From Bradyrhizobium iriomotense (GTDB taxonomy: Bacteria > Pseudomonadota > Alphaproteobacteria > Rhizobiales > Xanthobacteraceae), in the NCBI RefSeq assembly GCF_030160715.1, contig NZ_BSOW01000002.1:1-64000 (forward strand): a stretch of DNA of 64,000 bases, in the 5' to 3' direction. Positions 1 through 9,409 of this stretch are shown here, piece after piece. The stretch's first letter is position 1. Each line of letters opens with the position of its first letter. The notes below the pieces were generated by a model. The model saw only the letters and a program-made list of their open reading frames with translations. It ran no database searches and was not told the origin of the DNA. The translations under genes and the position numbers were made by a program.

Positions 1-118
1 GCGATTTGGCAAAATGGCGGGCGAACTGCGAAATCTGCAGCAGATAGCAATCCTGCGTATGCGGTGACAGATTGCGGATCTGCATGTCGTTTATCATACG
101 TAACCGAAGCGGGGTCAT
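1..118 (-). CDS. Tyrosine recombinase/integrase, N-terminal fragment cut by the window edge
   Basis: Reading the minus strand from the ATG at 118-116 gives 39 residues that run off the window. They begin MTPLRLRMINDM and continue with NLSPHTQDCY and QFARHFAKS. This matches the core-binding N-terminus of phage-type (XerC/D-like) tyrosine recombinases, in which a basic helix is followed by an 'LSPxTxxxY' turn. A ribosome site AAGGAG lies 6-7 bases before the ATG. In rhizobia such recombinases often accompany IS91-type transposases. The catalytic domain is outside the window, so only the family of the N-terminal domain can be judged. The gene points away from the truncated helicase gene and is probably the first gene of the element that interrupted it. 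Confidence 0.72.
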   Translation of the reverse strand, partial: MTPLRLRMINDMQIRNLSPHTQDCYLLQISQFARHFAKS

Positions 119-231
119 TGAAGGCTCCTTGGCAAAACAACGAAAACTGCCCGAAGGCAGCAACGTCATTTTGCTCGAAGCCAAGCCTATGAACGCTGCA
201 AATTACGTCTCACCATGGCACGCCAAAGCCG

Positions 232-2898
232 TTACAGTTGCTTCAGCCGCATTCCTCCATCTGACGATGGGCCACTCTTGCCGAGTGTTCTGCCGCGGAG
301 CGGCTTCGTCCAATATGTGTTATCCCGAACTCGGGATAAGACATACTCGCGCGGCGTGATGTCCACGCGCACGTCGTTCCACTCCTCGGTCGGGATTTCG
401 GCGAGCCGCCGCTCCATCAGCGCCTCGCCGGTCGACACGATCTGGATCACCGCGGCATGGCCCTCGGCCAAGTCCCGTTCGATGGAGCGGACCAGGGTCG
501 GCGTCTTCATGCTGGTAAGCAGATGACCAAAGAAACGCTGCTTGGCCGATTCGAAGGCCGAGCGCGCGGCCGACTTCGCCTGACGATTGAGCGTGCCGGT
601 CTCGCCAGTGATGTTGGCGGCCTGCATCGCCGCGTCGAGGTGATTGTGAATGACGCTGAAGGCACCGGCATAGGCGTCGTAGATGCGCCGCTGCTCGTCG
701 GTGAGCTGGTGCTCGACCAGTTCGTATTCGACGCCGTCGTAGGAAAGCGAGCGAGCAGTGTAGAGGCCGAGCGAACGAAGATCGCGGGAGAGCACCTCCA
801 TCGCCGCGACTCCGCCCTCCTCGAGGGCCTCGACGAACTCGGCGCGCGTGGCAAAAGGAAAATCCTCGCCGCCCCAGAGCCCGAGGCGCTGGGCGTAGGC
901 GAGATTGTGGACGGTGGTGGCGCCGGTCGCCGAGACATAGACGATGCGGGCATTGGGCAGCGCATGCTGCAGGCGCAAGCCGGCACGGCCCTGCTGCGAA
1001 GGCGCAACATCGCCGCGCTCGCCCTTGCCGCCACCGGCATTCTGCATGGCATGGCTCTCGTCGAAAATGATGACGCCGTCGAAGTCGGAGCCCAACCATT
1101 GAACAATCTGCCGGACGCGCGAAAGCTTCTCGCCGCGGTCGTCGGACCGCAGCGTAGCGTAGGTTAAAAATAGGACGCCTTCGGCCAAGCGGATCTCACG
1201 CCCTTGAGGGAAGCGCGAGAGCGGCGTGATTAGCAGACGCTCCATGCCGAGCGCCGACCAGTCGCGCTGCGCGTCCTCGAGCAGCTTGTCGGACTTCGAG
1301 ATCCAGACCGCCTTGCGCCGGCCCTGCAGCCAGTTGTCGAGAATGATGCCGCCGGACTGGCGACCCTTGCCGGCGCCTGTCCCGTCGCCGAGCATGAAGC
1401 CTCGGCGGAAACGAACGGTGTTCGGCGCGTCGTCTCGGGCGGCCGCGACGAGGTCGAAGGTCTCGTCTACCGTCCAGGCGCCAGCGAGATAGTTACCATG
1501 CGCCTCGCCGGCATAGATGACCGTCTCAAGCTGGGCGTCGGACAGAATGCCATCGCTGACGAGGTTTGCCGGCAGCCGTGGCCGATAGCTCGGCTTCGGC
1601 GGCGCGACCGAGGCCATCGCGGCCGACTGCACCAGCTTGGTCGGATGCGCCTGCGCACCGTGGATCCGGATCGATTGGAGCCGGTATTCTTCGTAGATGG
1701 CGTCGCTGAGGCGCGCGCCCTCGGGCGGCGCCAAATCGGTCGTCTCATAAGCGAGGTCGACGGCTTCGGGATCGGCGACCGACGCCTTAACCGGCTGTGC
1801 AGCGGCGCTCGCGAGATAGCCGCGCACGGTGCGACGCGCCGGCGAGGCTGACACGGGAAGCACACCGGTCGATGCGACGCTCAGACGAGGTGGAACGTGC
1901 TCGCCGATCCAGCGGAGCAGTGTCGCAACGTCGGGCGCCATTCCCGGCGACGCCGGGAACGCGCTCGGATCCGCGGCCGGCACCTTGTCGATCACGGTGA
2001 GGCGTGTCTCGATCGTGGTGCCATGCTTGGCATAAACCGCCCCGGCGATCGCCGCGGTGAACACCACCCGACCGCGTTCCTGCAAACGGGCGAAGGCGTC
2101 GCGCCAGGCTGAGGCTTCGGGTGAGAAGCTTGCGCCAGTGATCGTGACCAGCCGGCCGCCATCGGCGAGACGCGCCAGAGCCGCGGCGACGTGACGGTAC
2201 GCAGTGTCCGCCATGCGGCCCGAGACGTTCGCCATCGCCGAGAACGGCGGGTTCATCAGCACGACGCTCGGGACGATGGCGGGATCGAGGTGGTCGTCAA
2301 TTTGGGCCGCGTCGAAGCGCGTGACGGAAATGGCCGGAAAGAGGGAAGAGAGCAACGTGGCCCGGGTCTCGGCCAGTTCGTTCAGCACCAGCCCGCTGCC
2401 GGCGATCTCGGCGAGGATGGCGAGCAGCCCCGTGCCTGCGGACGGCTCCAACACTCGATCCGCCGCTGTAATGGCAGCTGCGGTCAACGCAGCTAGGCCG
2501 ACCGGGAACGGCGTCGAGAATTGCTGGAAAGTCTCGCTTTCGGCAGAGCGGCGAGTGTGGGTCGGCAGAAGCCCCGCGATCTTGTCCAAGGCGGAAAGTC
2601 GTGAAGCCGGAGAAGCGGCTTTGCGGAAGAGCGCCTTTCCGTATTTGCGCAGGAACAGGACGGTGGCGGCCTCACAGGCATCGTAGGCCGCTTTCCAATC
2701 CCATGCGCCCGTCGCATCGGATGCGCCGAAGGCCACTTCCATCGCGGCGCGCAGAATTTTGGCGTCGATGCGTCGACCATGCTCAAGATGTGCGAGAAGC
2801 TGCTCAGCCGCAGCGATGATCACGCTGGCGCCCTCGGGAGCGCGTGCAGGCGAGATCGGGGCGGCCTCGTCGGCCGCGGTCGAGAAAAGGTGGTTCAT
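232..2898 (-). CDS. DNA methylase-SF2 helicase of strawberry-notch type, C-terminally truncated
   Basis: The 888-residue product starts MNHLFSTAAD; an in-frame ATG at 2973 would add 25 residues of unlikely leader. The N-terminal half is an adenine-methylase-like domain, with VLEPSAGTG as the SAM loop and NPPF as the catalytic motif. It is followed by a superfamily-2 helicase core with Walker A GTGAGKG and Walker B DESH. Proteins of this type on alphaproteobacterial plasmids and islands are much longer, with a second helicase lobe and a strawberry-notch C-terminal domain. Here the family sequence ends at ITPREYVL and then runs 34 foreign residues across a palindrome into a mobile element. The helicase lobe is incomplete, so the product is probably inactive as a helicase. 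It lies upstream of a ParB-like gene and a DUF932 gene, its usual companions. Confidence 0.75.
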   Translation of the reverse strand: MNHLFSTAADEAAPISPARAPEGASVIIAAAEQLLAHLEHGRRIDAKILRAAMEVAFGASDATGAWDWKAAYDACEAATVLFLRKYGKALFRKAASPASRLSALDKIAGLLPTHTRRSAESETFQQFSTPFPVGLAALTAAAITAADRVLEPSAGTGLLAILAEIAGSGLVLNELAETRATLLSSLFPAISVTRFDAAQIDDHLDPAIVPSVVLMNPPFSAMANVSGRMADTAYRHVAAALARLADGGRLVTITGASFSPEASAWRDAFARLQERGRVVFTAAIAGAVYAKHGTTIETRLTVIDKVPAADPSAFPASPGMAPDVATLLRWIGEHVPPRLSVASTGVLPVSASPARRTVRGYLASAAAQPVKASVADPEAVDLAYETTDLAPPEGARLSDAIYEEYRLQSIRIHGAQAHPTKLVQSAAMASVAPPKPSYRPRLPANLVSDGILSDAQLETVIYAGEAHGNYLAGAWTVDETFDLVAAARDDAPNTVRFRRGFMLGDGTGAGKGRQSGGIILDNWLQGRRKAVWISKSDKLLEDAQRDWSALGMERLLITPLSRFPQGREIRLAEGVLFLTYATLRSDDRGEKLSRVRQIVQWLGSDFDGVIIFDESHAMQNAGGGKGERGDVAPSQQGRAGLRLQHALPNARIVYVSATGATTVHNLAYAQRLGLWGGEDFPFATRAEFVEALEEGGVAAMEVLSRDLRSLGLYTARSLSYDGVEYELVEHQLTDEQRRIYDAYAGAFSVIHNHLDAAMQAANITGETGTLNRQAKSAARSAFESAKQRFFGHLLTSMKTPTLVRSIERDLAEGHAAVIQIVSTGEALMERRLAEIPTEEWNDVRVDITPREYVLSRVRDNTYWTKPLRGRTLGKSGPSSDGGMRLKQL
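316..343. repeat. Palindromic element end at the truncation point of the helicase gene
   Basis: TTATCCCGAACTCGGGATAA at 320-339 is a perfect 9+2+9 palindrome. Extended to 13-base arms (316-328 and 331-343) it has one mismatch. The helicase protein departs from its family exactly here. A tyrosine-recombinase gene begins about 200 bases away on the far side. The palindrome is therefore likely the terminus or crossover site of a mobile element. The departure point and the palindrome are seen directly; the role as an element end is inferred. Confidence 0.6.
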
Positions 2899-3224
2899 GA
2901 GGGGAGCCTCAAGGAGAGCGGGAGGAGCGAGCCGGCCGGCGCTCTCTCTCGGACCGAACCGGCTCAAATCCATCCCGGCCCCACTCTCACTCTCTGCCTG
3001 ATGTCTTGAAACTTTGCGGGCAGGACATTACTTTTGCTGCGTCAGGGTCGCTGCGCGCCGCGCAGCAAGAACCGCTTGTGGCGCGAGCCTCAAGAGCTGA
3101 ACGGCCTGGTTAACAGGCTGCCGCTGACCTGCCCCCGTGCTTTTTGCGCGGGGCGGGTCTCGGCATGCGGTTCACGAGCCCCGACACGACCATCGAACCG
3201 CTTCGTCCAATGAAGGAGGATTTG

Positions 3225-3563
3225 ATGGCTCAAATTCTGAAGTTTCCCACCAAGAAGATTGAACCTGTCACCGTTCGCGGCGGGAGTAAGCACCGCATCA
3301 GCGTCGAGGTTCGCGACGATGTTCGACCGCGACGCACGCGGTGGAGGGTTCAGTTCGAGATCCAGGAAGCGGCAGGGTTCGCTGCTTTGAAAGGCTTTAC
3401 CGATCGCGCCGTGGCCCAAGGCTATCGACATCGCTTCCAAGTCAGCAGCACGCGGGCGGTACGGCGGTTCGTGGCGGAAACCTCCGGCCTCGTGGCCGTC
3501 GGCCGGATCGCGATCTGGATCGACGGCCTGAAGGTGCAGTCACAGGTCGCTCGCAGCGCATAA
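3225..3563 (+). CDS. Small conserved hypothetical protein of the plasmid-like block
   Basis: The 112-residue product starts at the ATG at 3225, which follows a strong ribosome site (AAGGAGG at 3213-3219). The longer in-frame start at 3144 has no such site. The protein begins MAQILKFPTKK and is basic, with mixed alpha/beta character and no signal peptide or membrane segment. I recognise no domain. It is divergent from the methylase-helicase gene and convergent with the ParB-like gene, sharing a terminator with the latter. Its place inside this block suggests a role in maintenance of the island or plasmid-derived segment, but nothing in the sequence shows a function. Confidence 0.6.
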   Translation: MAQILKFPTKKIEPVTVRGGSKHRISVEVRDDVRPRRTRWRVQFEIQEAAGFAALKGFTDRAVAQGYRHRFQVSSTRAVRRFVAETSGLVAVGRIAIWIDGLKVQSQVARSA

Positions 3564-3603
3564 AAATTGGCTGGGGCGAAGACCATCGCCCCAGCCAGTT
3601 TTT
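3562..3603. terminator. Bidirectional rho-independent terminator
   Basis: A 12-bp perfect stem, TGGCTGGGGCGA (3568-3579) with TCGCCCCAGCCA (3586-3597), has a six-base loop. It is preceded by AAAAA and followed by TTTTT, so it can end transcription from both sides. It sits exactly between the convergent stops of the 112-residue gene and the ParB-like gene. Confidence 0.9.
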
Positions 3604-5748
3604 CTACTCAGCAGCGATCATGTGCGACTCGTCCGCTTGATCGGCCGGAGTTTCCTCGTCGTCGCCGGCGAGGAATTCCGGCAGCGCTTCGCTATCGCTT
3701 TCAGGCTCCGCGGCGTTGGCGGTCGCAGCCTGGTCGACGTCAACCATTCTGAGGGGTTCGGGCAACCAGCCGGTCTCGGCCAGCAGCCGTTCAGCCTCCT
3801 TGGCCATGTCGCCCTTCTTCAGATGGTCGATGAGCTGGGTGGACCGCTCGCCGGCACCCTCGCGCACCGCCTCGAGGATGCGGCGCTTCGGGACCCGGCC
3901 GAGATAGTTCTCGACGGTGGGGCGCCAACCGGACGCCACCATGTCGAGGTCGACGGCGAGGGCGATGCGATCGGCATCCGCGATCCGCTGCTCGACGGCG
4001 TGCGGGGTGGCGCCGCCGCCGTAGCGGTCGCCCTTCTCGTAGAGCGCGTTGACGCCGAATGAGGCGCAGTGCGCAAAGAGCGCCGCCTGCTCGTCGCCGG
4101 CCAATCCGGTGAGCCAATCCCAGAGACCGGCTTTGTCTTTGGGCAGGCGCTCCTCCCATGTCTTGTGGCGCGCGTCGATGGCCTTGGCCGCCCGCGTGTC
4201 CTTCAACCCTTGCGCCTGCACCGGGAAACTCGCGCTGCGCACGGAGACCTCCATCGCCGTTCCGTAGGAGGAATAGCGGGAGAACACGTCCAGGCAGAAT
4301 TTGTGCAGCACCGCCTGGAAAGCGACCGAAGGCGTGGTCGCCAGCTTGTCGCGCAATGCCAAAGTCCGCTCCGCCGTGAGCTCGGTCAGAAGACGGTCCG
4401 GCAGCGGCTTCACCGCATCGTCATCCTCGTCCTCGGACTCTGCAACCTGGCCGCCGATGGTGACGACGGCGCGCTGGATAACCGGTGCTGATGGTTCGGC
4501 GCCGTCTAGGGCCGCGGCATCGGGTTCGCCGCCCCTGCCCTGCTCTGGCTCGGTCACGGGCACTTCGTCCTCGGGCCGGACGTAGCCGCGATCGACCAAG
4601 AGCTTGCCTTCGGCGTCGATGCCGACGAACACGCCTGCGCGGGCGATGTCGGCCTGCTGATAGATGACGGGTCGATCGTTGAAGGCGCCGAGAGCCGTCT
4701 CAATTTCGCCAAGGCGCTGGTCAATCTCATCGGGAAGCTCATCCACGCCGTCATGCTCGGCTTCGAGCTTGGCATATTCGGTCTCGAGCGCCTCGATGGT
4801 TGCCTGTTCTTCGGTGGTGAGATCGGCAAGTACGCCGTCCAGCTCGCGCAGGCCACGAGCATGGCCGTAGGGGAAGTCGATCGCGACCTCAATCCACTTC
4901 CAACCTTCGGCGGCGATCGTTTCCGCCTCCGCCTTCAGCTTCTCGGCGACCAGACGGTCGAGCAGAGCGACGTCCTCCAGCCAGCCGCCATCGTCGGACT
5001 GGAACAAGTCGCGCAGCACCACACCACCAGCAGCCTCGTAGGTGTCGAGACCGACAAACACGGCGCGCCGGTCGGAGGCGCGTGCCGTCTTCTCCGTCAG
5101 CATGCGGCGGATCTGATAGGGTTCCTTCTGCCAAGAGCCGGAGATGGCCTGCCAGACCTGGTCCTGACGAGCATGATCCGCGGTGACGGTGAAGGCCATC
5201 AACTGTTCGAGCGAGATGCCGTCCTCGCCATAGATGTCGAGCAGCGCCGGCGAGACTGCGGCCAGGCGCAAGCGCTGTTTCACCACGTTGATTGACGTGA
5301 AGAAAGCCGCGGCGATGTCCTCCTCGGACTGCCCCTTCTGGCGCAAAGCCAGGAATGCCCGGAACTGGTCGAGCGGATGCAGCGGCGCGCGCTGAATATT
5401 CTCCGCAAGCGAGTCGTCCTCGGCGAGAATGGTGGTTGCCGCATCGCGCACAACGCAAGGCACCGGCGCGGTCTTGGCCAGGCGCTTCTGCTTCACCAGC
5501 AGCTCCAGCGCACGGTAGCGCCGGCCGCCGGCCGGGATCTCGAACATGCCGGTCTCGGCGCCTTCGGCGTCGAGGACCGGCCGGACGTTGAGGCTCTGGA
5601 GCAAAGTACGCCGGGCGATGTCCTCGGCCAGCTCCTCGATGGAGACGCCGGCCTTCACACGCCGGACGTTCGACTGGCTCAGCACCAGCTTGTTGAAGGG
5701 AATGTCGCGCGAGGACGACAGGGTGATCTTTTGAACAGCAGCAGCCAT
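3604..5748 (-). CDS. ParB/RepB/Spo0J-family protein with long C-terminal extension
   Basis: The 714-residue product starts MAAAVQKITL; GGAG lies 11 bases before the ATG, and the longer start at 5805 adds an implausible leader. Residues about 15-120 form the ParB/sulfiredoxin-like domain, with GGRRYRAL in place of the usual GERRxRA box and ENIQR followed by LHPLDQFRAF. A helix-turn-helix region follows at about 120-200. The remaining 500 residues are acidic and helical, unlike chromosomal ParB proteins of about 290 residues. This architecture is typical of large ParB-like proteins on alphaproteobacterial plasmids and integrated elements, found together with strawberry-notch helicases and DUF932 proteins. 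No ParA partner or parS site was seen nearby, so partition as such is doubtful. The CTP-binding and DNA-binding roles of the family are inferred. Confidence 0.85.
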   Translation of the reverse strand: MAAAVQKITLSSSRDIPFNKLVLSQSNVRRVKAGVSIEELAEDIARRTLLQSLNVRPVLDAEGAETGMFEIPAGGRRYRALELLVKQKRLAKTAPVPCVVRDAATTILAEDDSLAENIQRAPLHPLDQFRAFLALRQKGQSEEDIAAAFFTSINVVKQRLRLAAVSPALLDIYGEDGISLEQLMAFTVTADHARQDQVWQAISGSWQKEPYQIRRMLTEKTARASDRRAVFVGLDTYEAAGGVVLRDLFQSDDGGWLEDVALLDRLVAEKLKAEAETIAAEGWKWIEVAIDFPYGHARGLRELDGVLADLTTEEQATIEALETEYAKLEAEHDGVDELPDEIDQRLGEIETALGAFNDRPVIYQQADIARAGVFVGIDAEGKLLVDRGYVRPEDEVPVTEPEQGRGGEPDAAALDGAEPSAPVIQRAVVTIGGQVAESEDEDDDAVKPLPDRLLTELTAERTLALRDKLATTPSVAFQAVLHKFCLDVFSRYSSYGTAMEVSVRSASFPVQAQGLKDTRAAKAIDARHKTWEERLPKDKAGLWDWLTGLAGDEQAALFAHCASFGVNALYEKGDRYGGGATPHAVEQRIADADRIALAVDLDMVASGWRPTVENYLGRVPKRRILEAVREGAGERSTQLIDHLKKGDMAKEAERLLAETGWLPEPLRMVDVDQAATANAAEPESDSEALPEFLAGDDEETPADQADESHMIAAE

Positions 5749-5920
5749 AAGTGATACTCCGCGACGGGCGACCCAAAGTCTCTCTCTGGACCTCCAACCC
5801 GTCACGAAGCGCAGCGCCGCCCTCTTCCTCTCCAGGGCATTGCCACAAACCGACGATCAGGAAAAACGGAACAGCACGAAGCCTGAGACACGCCGTTCCG
5901 CGTTTCCGGCTTGCCGGGTA

Positions 5921-7116
5921 TCAGGCCGCGCGGTCGAGCAGCTTCTTCGCGCGCGCCTCCATATCGAGTCGTGCGTCCTGATGGGTCTTGCCCCGCGCAA
6001 CCGCTGTGATGCCTTGCACGAAATCGAACACGCTTTCGGGCTTGCGCCCTTCCTCGGACAGCACCCGTTCGATGATCTTCGCCGTGTCGGTCTTGGAGAA
6101 GCCGCGCTTGCGCAGGAACTCGCTGCGGTCGTCGTCCGTGCGGGCCACGATCTTTTCTCGCGCGGCCCTGATGCCATTGACGAAGGGCTTCGGTGAGGAA
6201 TTGGCAAAGCTGGCCAGCGCCGGCGCCGCCTCGTGGGCAAACCGTGAGGCGGCGTATTTGGAGTGGCGGATGGTGATCTCCTCGAAATCCTCGACGCCCC
6301 ACAGATTGCGGTTCTGACAGACGGCGCGAAGATAAAAGCTCGCCATCCGAGCGTCTTCGCACCCACCTCGGAATTCCAGCAGTAGAAGCCGCGGAAGTAG
6401 AGGTCCGGCGAACCGTCGGGAAGCCGGCCGGCCTCGATGGGGTTGAGGTCGTCGACCAGGAACAGGAAAACATCGCGATCGGACGCATAGAGCGTCGTCG
6501 TATCCTGGGTGATGTCGACGCTCGGGTTATAGACGCCCGTGGACCATTCCAGGACGCCCGGAATCTTCCAGCGCGTGTCGCCCGTACCATTGCCGGCGAT
6601 ACGCTGAACGGCCGCTACGAGTTCGTGGTCAAATATGCGCCCGTAGGTAGGACCGGTGACAGCGCGTAGCTCGACTCGACCGTCTTCGATCTCGAGCGTC
6701 TTCATCTGCTCGATGGAATGGGAGGTCAAGCCGTATTGCAGGTTGATGCCAGCGAGCGGCGCCGGAAGCTGACGGAGGTAGGCCGCCGGCGCTCCGACCA
6801 GGCTGGCAAGTTGGCCGAAGCTCCAGTGAGTTGGCGCGATCGGCGTGTCGGAATCGGGCAGCACCAGAGCCAGGCGCTCGGCATCGTCGCGGCTGGCCTC
6901 AACCCGGATCGCAGCGCTCTCGACCGTTCGGGTCCGGCTTCGCTCGCTCCGTCCACGCACCGCGGCATAGAGGTCCGACAGGGAGAGATAGCGCTCGTCT
7001 GCCGGCCGCGAGAACCACTCCGACGATACTCGGCCGACGCGCTCGCCGCGGGTCACGTCCACCTTGTAGCCGCCAACGTGGTTGCGGCCAGCGCTCAGAA
7101 CTTCGACTTGGGTCAT
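5921..7116 (-). pseudogene. DUF932 (phage/plasmid-like TIGR03299-type) gene with a single-base frameshift
   Basis: The first reading frame runs from the ATG at 7116 through about 255 good family residues (ending in SEVGAKTLG near 6346). It then turns into low-complexity sequence. The neighbouring frame picks up at MASFYLRAVC and continues NRNLWGVEDF to a natural stop at 5921, with 141 residues that fit the C-terminal half of the family. The switch occurs at about 6343-6350, where CTCGGATGGCG probably lost one base (for example CTCGGCATGGCG). DUF932 proteins are common beside ParB-like and methylase-helicase genes; their function is not established. This is either a genuine broken gene or a sequencing error; read-level data would decide. 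Confidence 0.8.
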
Positions 7117-7379
7117 GGGTCATCTCCACGACAGGTGCCGGAGGCCTCTCCTCCGTTCTCCAACCCGTCATGGCGAAGCCCGTCCGCCCTCTTACTCTAA
7201 AGGGGGCGTTGCGGGGTGTCCCCGCGAGATGGGGTCGGCCGAGACCTTGGCTCGGCCGCAGGGGAAGGCTTTCCCCGCCTATGCTTCCAGATCGCGATTC
7301 AATAGCTTCCAATCGGCGGACTGTTGATTTCCAACTTGCCGAAGGTCGTTCAGCGGGGGCTTTGCTACAAAGTCCTAAG
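7117..7379. other. Spacer between the accessory block and the hydrogenase cluster
   Basis: No convincing gene is seen. A GC-rich stem-loop, CGGCCGAG (7236-7243) with CTCGGCCG (7251-7258), lies in the middle. It could end the long hydrogenase-hyp transcript, which stops at 7380, but there is no T tract on that strand and the assignment is weak. Confidence 0.4.
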
Positions 7380-8087
7380 TCACGCAGGCTGCGCTGCCAG
7401 AGTTGTCGCGAACACGGTCATCAGCCCGATACCGAGAGCCACGCCGCCCGCAATTAACTGCAGCACGCGATTGGCCCAGGTCAGCGTGCGCGCCGATATC
7501 ACCAGCGGTATCGCGATCGCGGTCGACAGCGCGGCCATCCCGATCATCGAGCCTACACCAAATAGCAGCATATAGAGCAGGCCCTCCCGACTGTTCGCGA
7601 CCTGCGACACGGCGAGCACGAGCAATGCGGCCGAACCGGCCATGCCGTGCATAAGACCGACAATTAGCGTTCGCCAGCGGAAGCCATGTGCATGCTCGTG
7701 GGCGCCCAGGTTGTGTGGTCCAGTCTCGTTGGCGTGCGCATGAAGGTGCAGATGTGATGCGCCGTTCGGGTGTCGATGCTGGTGAAAGTGAACGCGATCG
7801 CACCACAGTCGCCATAGTACGTGACCTCCCAGGATCATCAACATGATCCCGACCGCGGTCTCTAGCCGGACCGAGAGATGCTGTGGGATCGCTTGGCCGA
7901 GCAGCAAGGCGGCACCTGCAAATAAGAACAGAGTGACCGTGTGACCGAGCCCCCATGTCAGTCCGTGCTTGACGATCTCTGCGGCATTGCTGCGGCGCGC
8001 CGCAATCGCTGATACGGCTGCGACATGATCGGCCTCCAGCGCGTGCTGCATACCCAGCAAGAACCCCAGCCCCAAGATGGCGATCAT
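7380..8087 (-). CDS. Nickel permease, HoxN/NiCoT- or UreH-like
   Basis: The 235-residue integral membrane protein has about six hydrophobic segments. Helix 1 carries HALEADH (residues 15-21), the HX4DH signature of nickel/cobalt permeases. A cytoplasmic or periplasmic loop at about 100-135 is rich in histidine (HFHQHRHP, HLHLHAHA, HEHAHG), as in other nickel carriers. At 235 residues it is shorter than the classical eight-helix NiCoT proteins and closer to the UreH/HupE-like group. It lies 16 bases after hypB at the end of the hydrogenase-hyp operon. The obvious role is supplying Ni2+ to HypA/HypB for the hydrogenase active site. Substrate choice between nickel and cobalt is inferred from context. 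Confidence 0.85.
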   Translation of the reverse strand: MIAILGLGFLLGMQHALEADHVAAVSAIAARRSNAAEIVKHGLTWGLGHTVTLFLFAGAALLLGQAIPQHLSVRLETAVGIMLMILGGHVLWRLWCDRVHFHQHRHPNGASHLHLHAHANETGPHNLGAHEHAHGFRWRTLIVGLMHGMAGSAALLVLAVSQVANSREGLLYMLLFGVGSMIGMAALSTAIAIPLVISARTLTWANRVLQLIAGGVALGIGLMTVFATTLAAQPA

Positions 8088-8103
8088 TGTACCAGCCTAT
8101 CCG

Positions 8104-9060
8104 TTACGACGCGAAGACCCGCTCCTTGACGTGCTGGACCTGGTGCCTGATCCAGCCGTACCACGTATCGAGGCCCTCTCCGCTCCTGGCCGATACCTGC
8201 AATATTTCGATACTTGGGTTGACCTGCCGCGCATAGGCGACAGCCTTGTCGACGTCGAAATCGAGATGCGGCAACAAGTCAGTCTTGTTCAGGATCATGA
8301 GGTTCGCGGACTGGAACATATGCGGGTACTTAAGTGGCTTGTCCTCTCCCTCCGTCACGGAGAGAATGACCACCCTCGCGTGCTCGCCAAGGTCAAACAT
8401 CGCCGGGCAAACGAGATTTCCGACGTTCTCGATCATCACGATCGCTCCTGCCGGCGGCTGCAATTCTGAAAGCCCGCGCGCGACCATGTCGGCTTCAAGA
8501 TGACAGCCGGTTCCGGTGTTCACCTGCACGGCCGGCGCTCCCGCCCGCCGAATCCGTTCTCCGTCATTGGCTGTAGCTTGATCCCCCTCGATCACGAACA
8601 GATCGGTCTCGTGGTGCAAGTCGCGGATGGTCCGCTCCAAGAGCGTCGTCTTGCCCGCGCCCGGCGAACTCACCAGATTTAGGGCCAGAATCTCACGCCC
8701 AGCAAACCAGGCCCTGTTTCTTGCCGCGAGCGCCTCGTTCTTGGCGAGAACCCGTGCTTCTATTTCAACGACGGTGGCGCTGGCGTGTGGGCCGTGATCA
8801 TGCGCATGCTGCTGATGATGATCGTGACCATGGTGATGGTGACCATGGTCGTGTTCATGGTGATGGGTGTGGTCGGCCTCATGGGCGTCCGGATGTCCAT
8901 GGTCATGCGAATGCGCGTGAGCCACACCATCCGAATGGACGTGAAAATGTTCGTGCCCATGTTCGGCGGCCTCGGCCTGGTCAAGGCTGCTCGTCTGACC
9001 GGTCTGCATATTGAGAACCGTCGCGCCCGACTTGGCGCCACAACCACAATGCCCGCACAT
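8104..9060 (-). CDS. hypB: HypB, GTPase and nickel-storage protein for hydrogenase maturation
   Basis: The 318-residue product starts at the ATG at 9060, which overlaps the hypA stop by one base. The upstream part of the reading frame is hypA in another frame. The start MCGHCGCG is the high-affinity nickel site of HypB. Residues about 35-95 are a histidine-rich stretch ([24 protein letters not shown]) that stores nickel, as in rhizobial HypB. The GTPase domain follows, with Walker [20 protein letters not shown] and the NKTD guanine-specificity motif. HypB hands nickel to the hydrogenase large subunit with HypA in a GTP-dependent step. The gene is between hypA and the nickel permease. Confidence 0.97.
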   Translation of the reverse strand: MCGHCGCGAKSGATVLNMQTGQTSSLDQAEAAEHGHEHFHVHSDGVAHAHSHDHGHPDAHEADHTHHHEHDHGHHHHGHDHHQQHAHDHGPHASATVVEIEARVLAKNEALAARNRAWFAGREILALNLVSSPGAGKTTLLERTIRDLHHETDLFVIEGDQATANDGERIRRAGAPAVQVNTGTGCHLEADMVARGLSELQPPAGAIVMIENVGNLVCPAMFDLGEHARVVILSVTEGEDKPLKYPHMFQSANLMILNKTDLLPHLDFDVDKAVAYARQVNPSIEILQVSARSGEGLDTWYGWIRHQVQHVKERVFAS

Positions 9061-9401
9061 CAAGCAGCCTCCTCTTCGATTTCCATACTTCTGATACGCA
9101 GTTCCTCGCCCTGGAGACGAGTGAACTGCCGTGATCCGCAGGGACAGGGCGTAAACAGGCTTTCCTGATCGAATTCTGATCGGCAGGCCGCGCAATGGGC
9201 TCGTCCTGCAATTCGCCTGATATCAAGGACCGCGCCTTCAAGAGGCGAGCCCTTGGCCACCGTCTCGAAGCAAAACGCGACCGCCTCACCCATCACACCG
9301 GAGAGCTCGCCGATATCGACAGTGATGCGGCACACCCTCCGTCCCTTGGCGGCATCGCTGACGATGGCAACGATGTTGCGCGTAATACCGAGTTCGTGCA
9401 T
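9060..9401 (-). CDS. hypA: HypA, nickel-insertion metallochaperone
   Basis: The 113-residue product starts MHELGI; the N-terminal Met-His-Glu is the nickel site of HypA. The zinc-binding loop has the expected two cysteine pairs, CAAC at about residues 70-73 and CPCG at about 86-89. The length is usual for the family. HypA works with HypB to place nickel in the large subunit after the Fe(CN)2CO group has been inserted. It follows hypE by eight bases and overlaps hypB by one base, so the three should be translated from one message. Confidence 0.97.
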   Translation of the reverse strand: MHELGITRNIVAIVSDAAKGRRVCRITVDIGELSGVMGEAVAFCFETVAKGSPLEGAVLDIRRIAGRAHCAACRSEFDQESLFTPCPCGSRQFTRLQGEELRIRSMEIEEEAA

Positions 9402-9409
9402 GGGCCCTC

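Noticed and set aside
457..1167. Long plus-strand frame opposite the methylase-helicase gene
   Set aside because: It is antisense to clear methylase-helicase motifs and has no family features.
7236..7258. Terminator for the hydrogenase operon
   Set aside because: The stem is good but there is no T tract on the minus strand after it; left as a possible structure only.
8740..9014. CRISPR- or repeat-like pattern
   Set aside because: The repeated CAT/CAC codons are the histidine-rich nickel-storage region of HypB.
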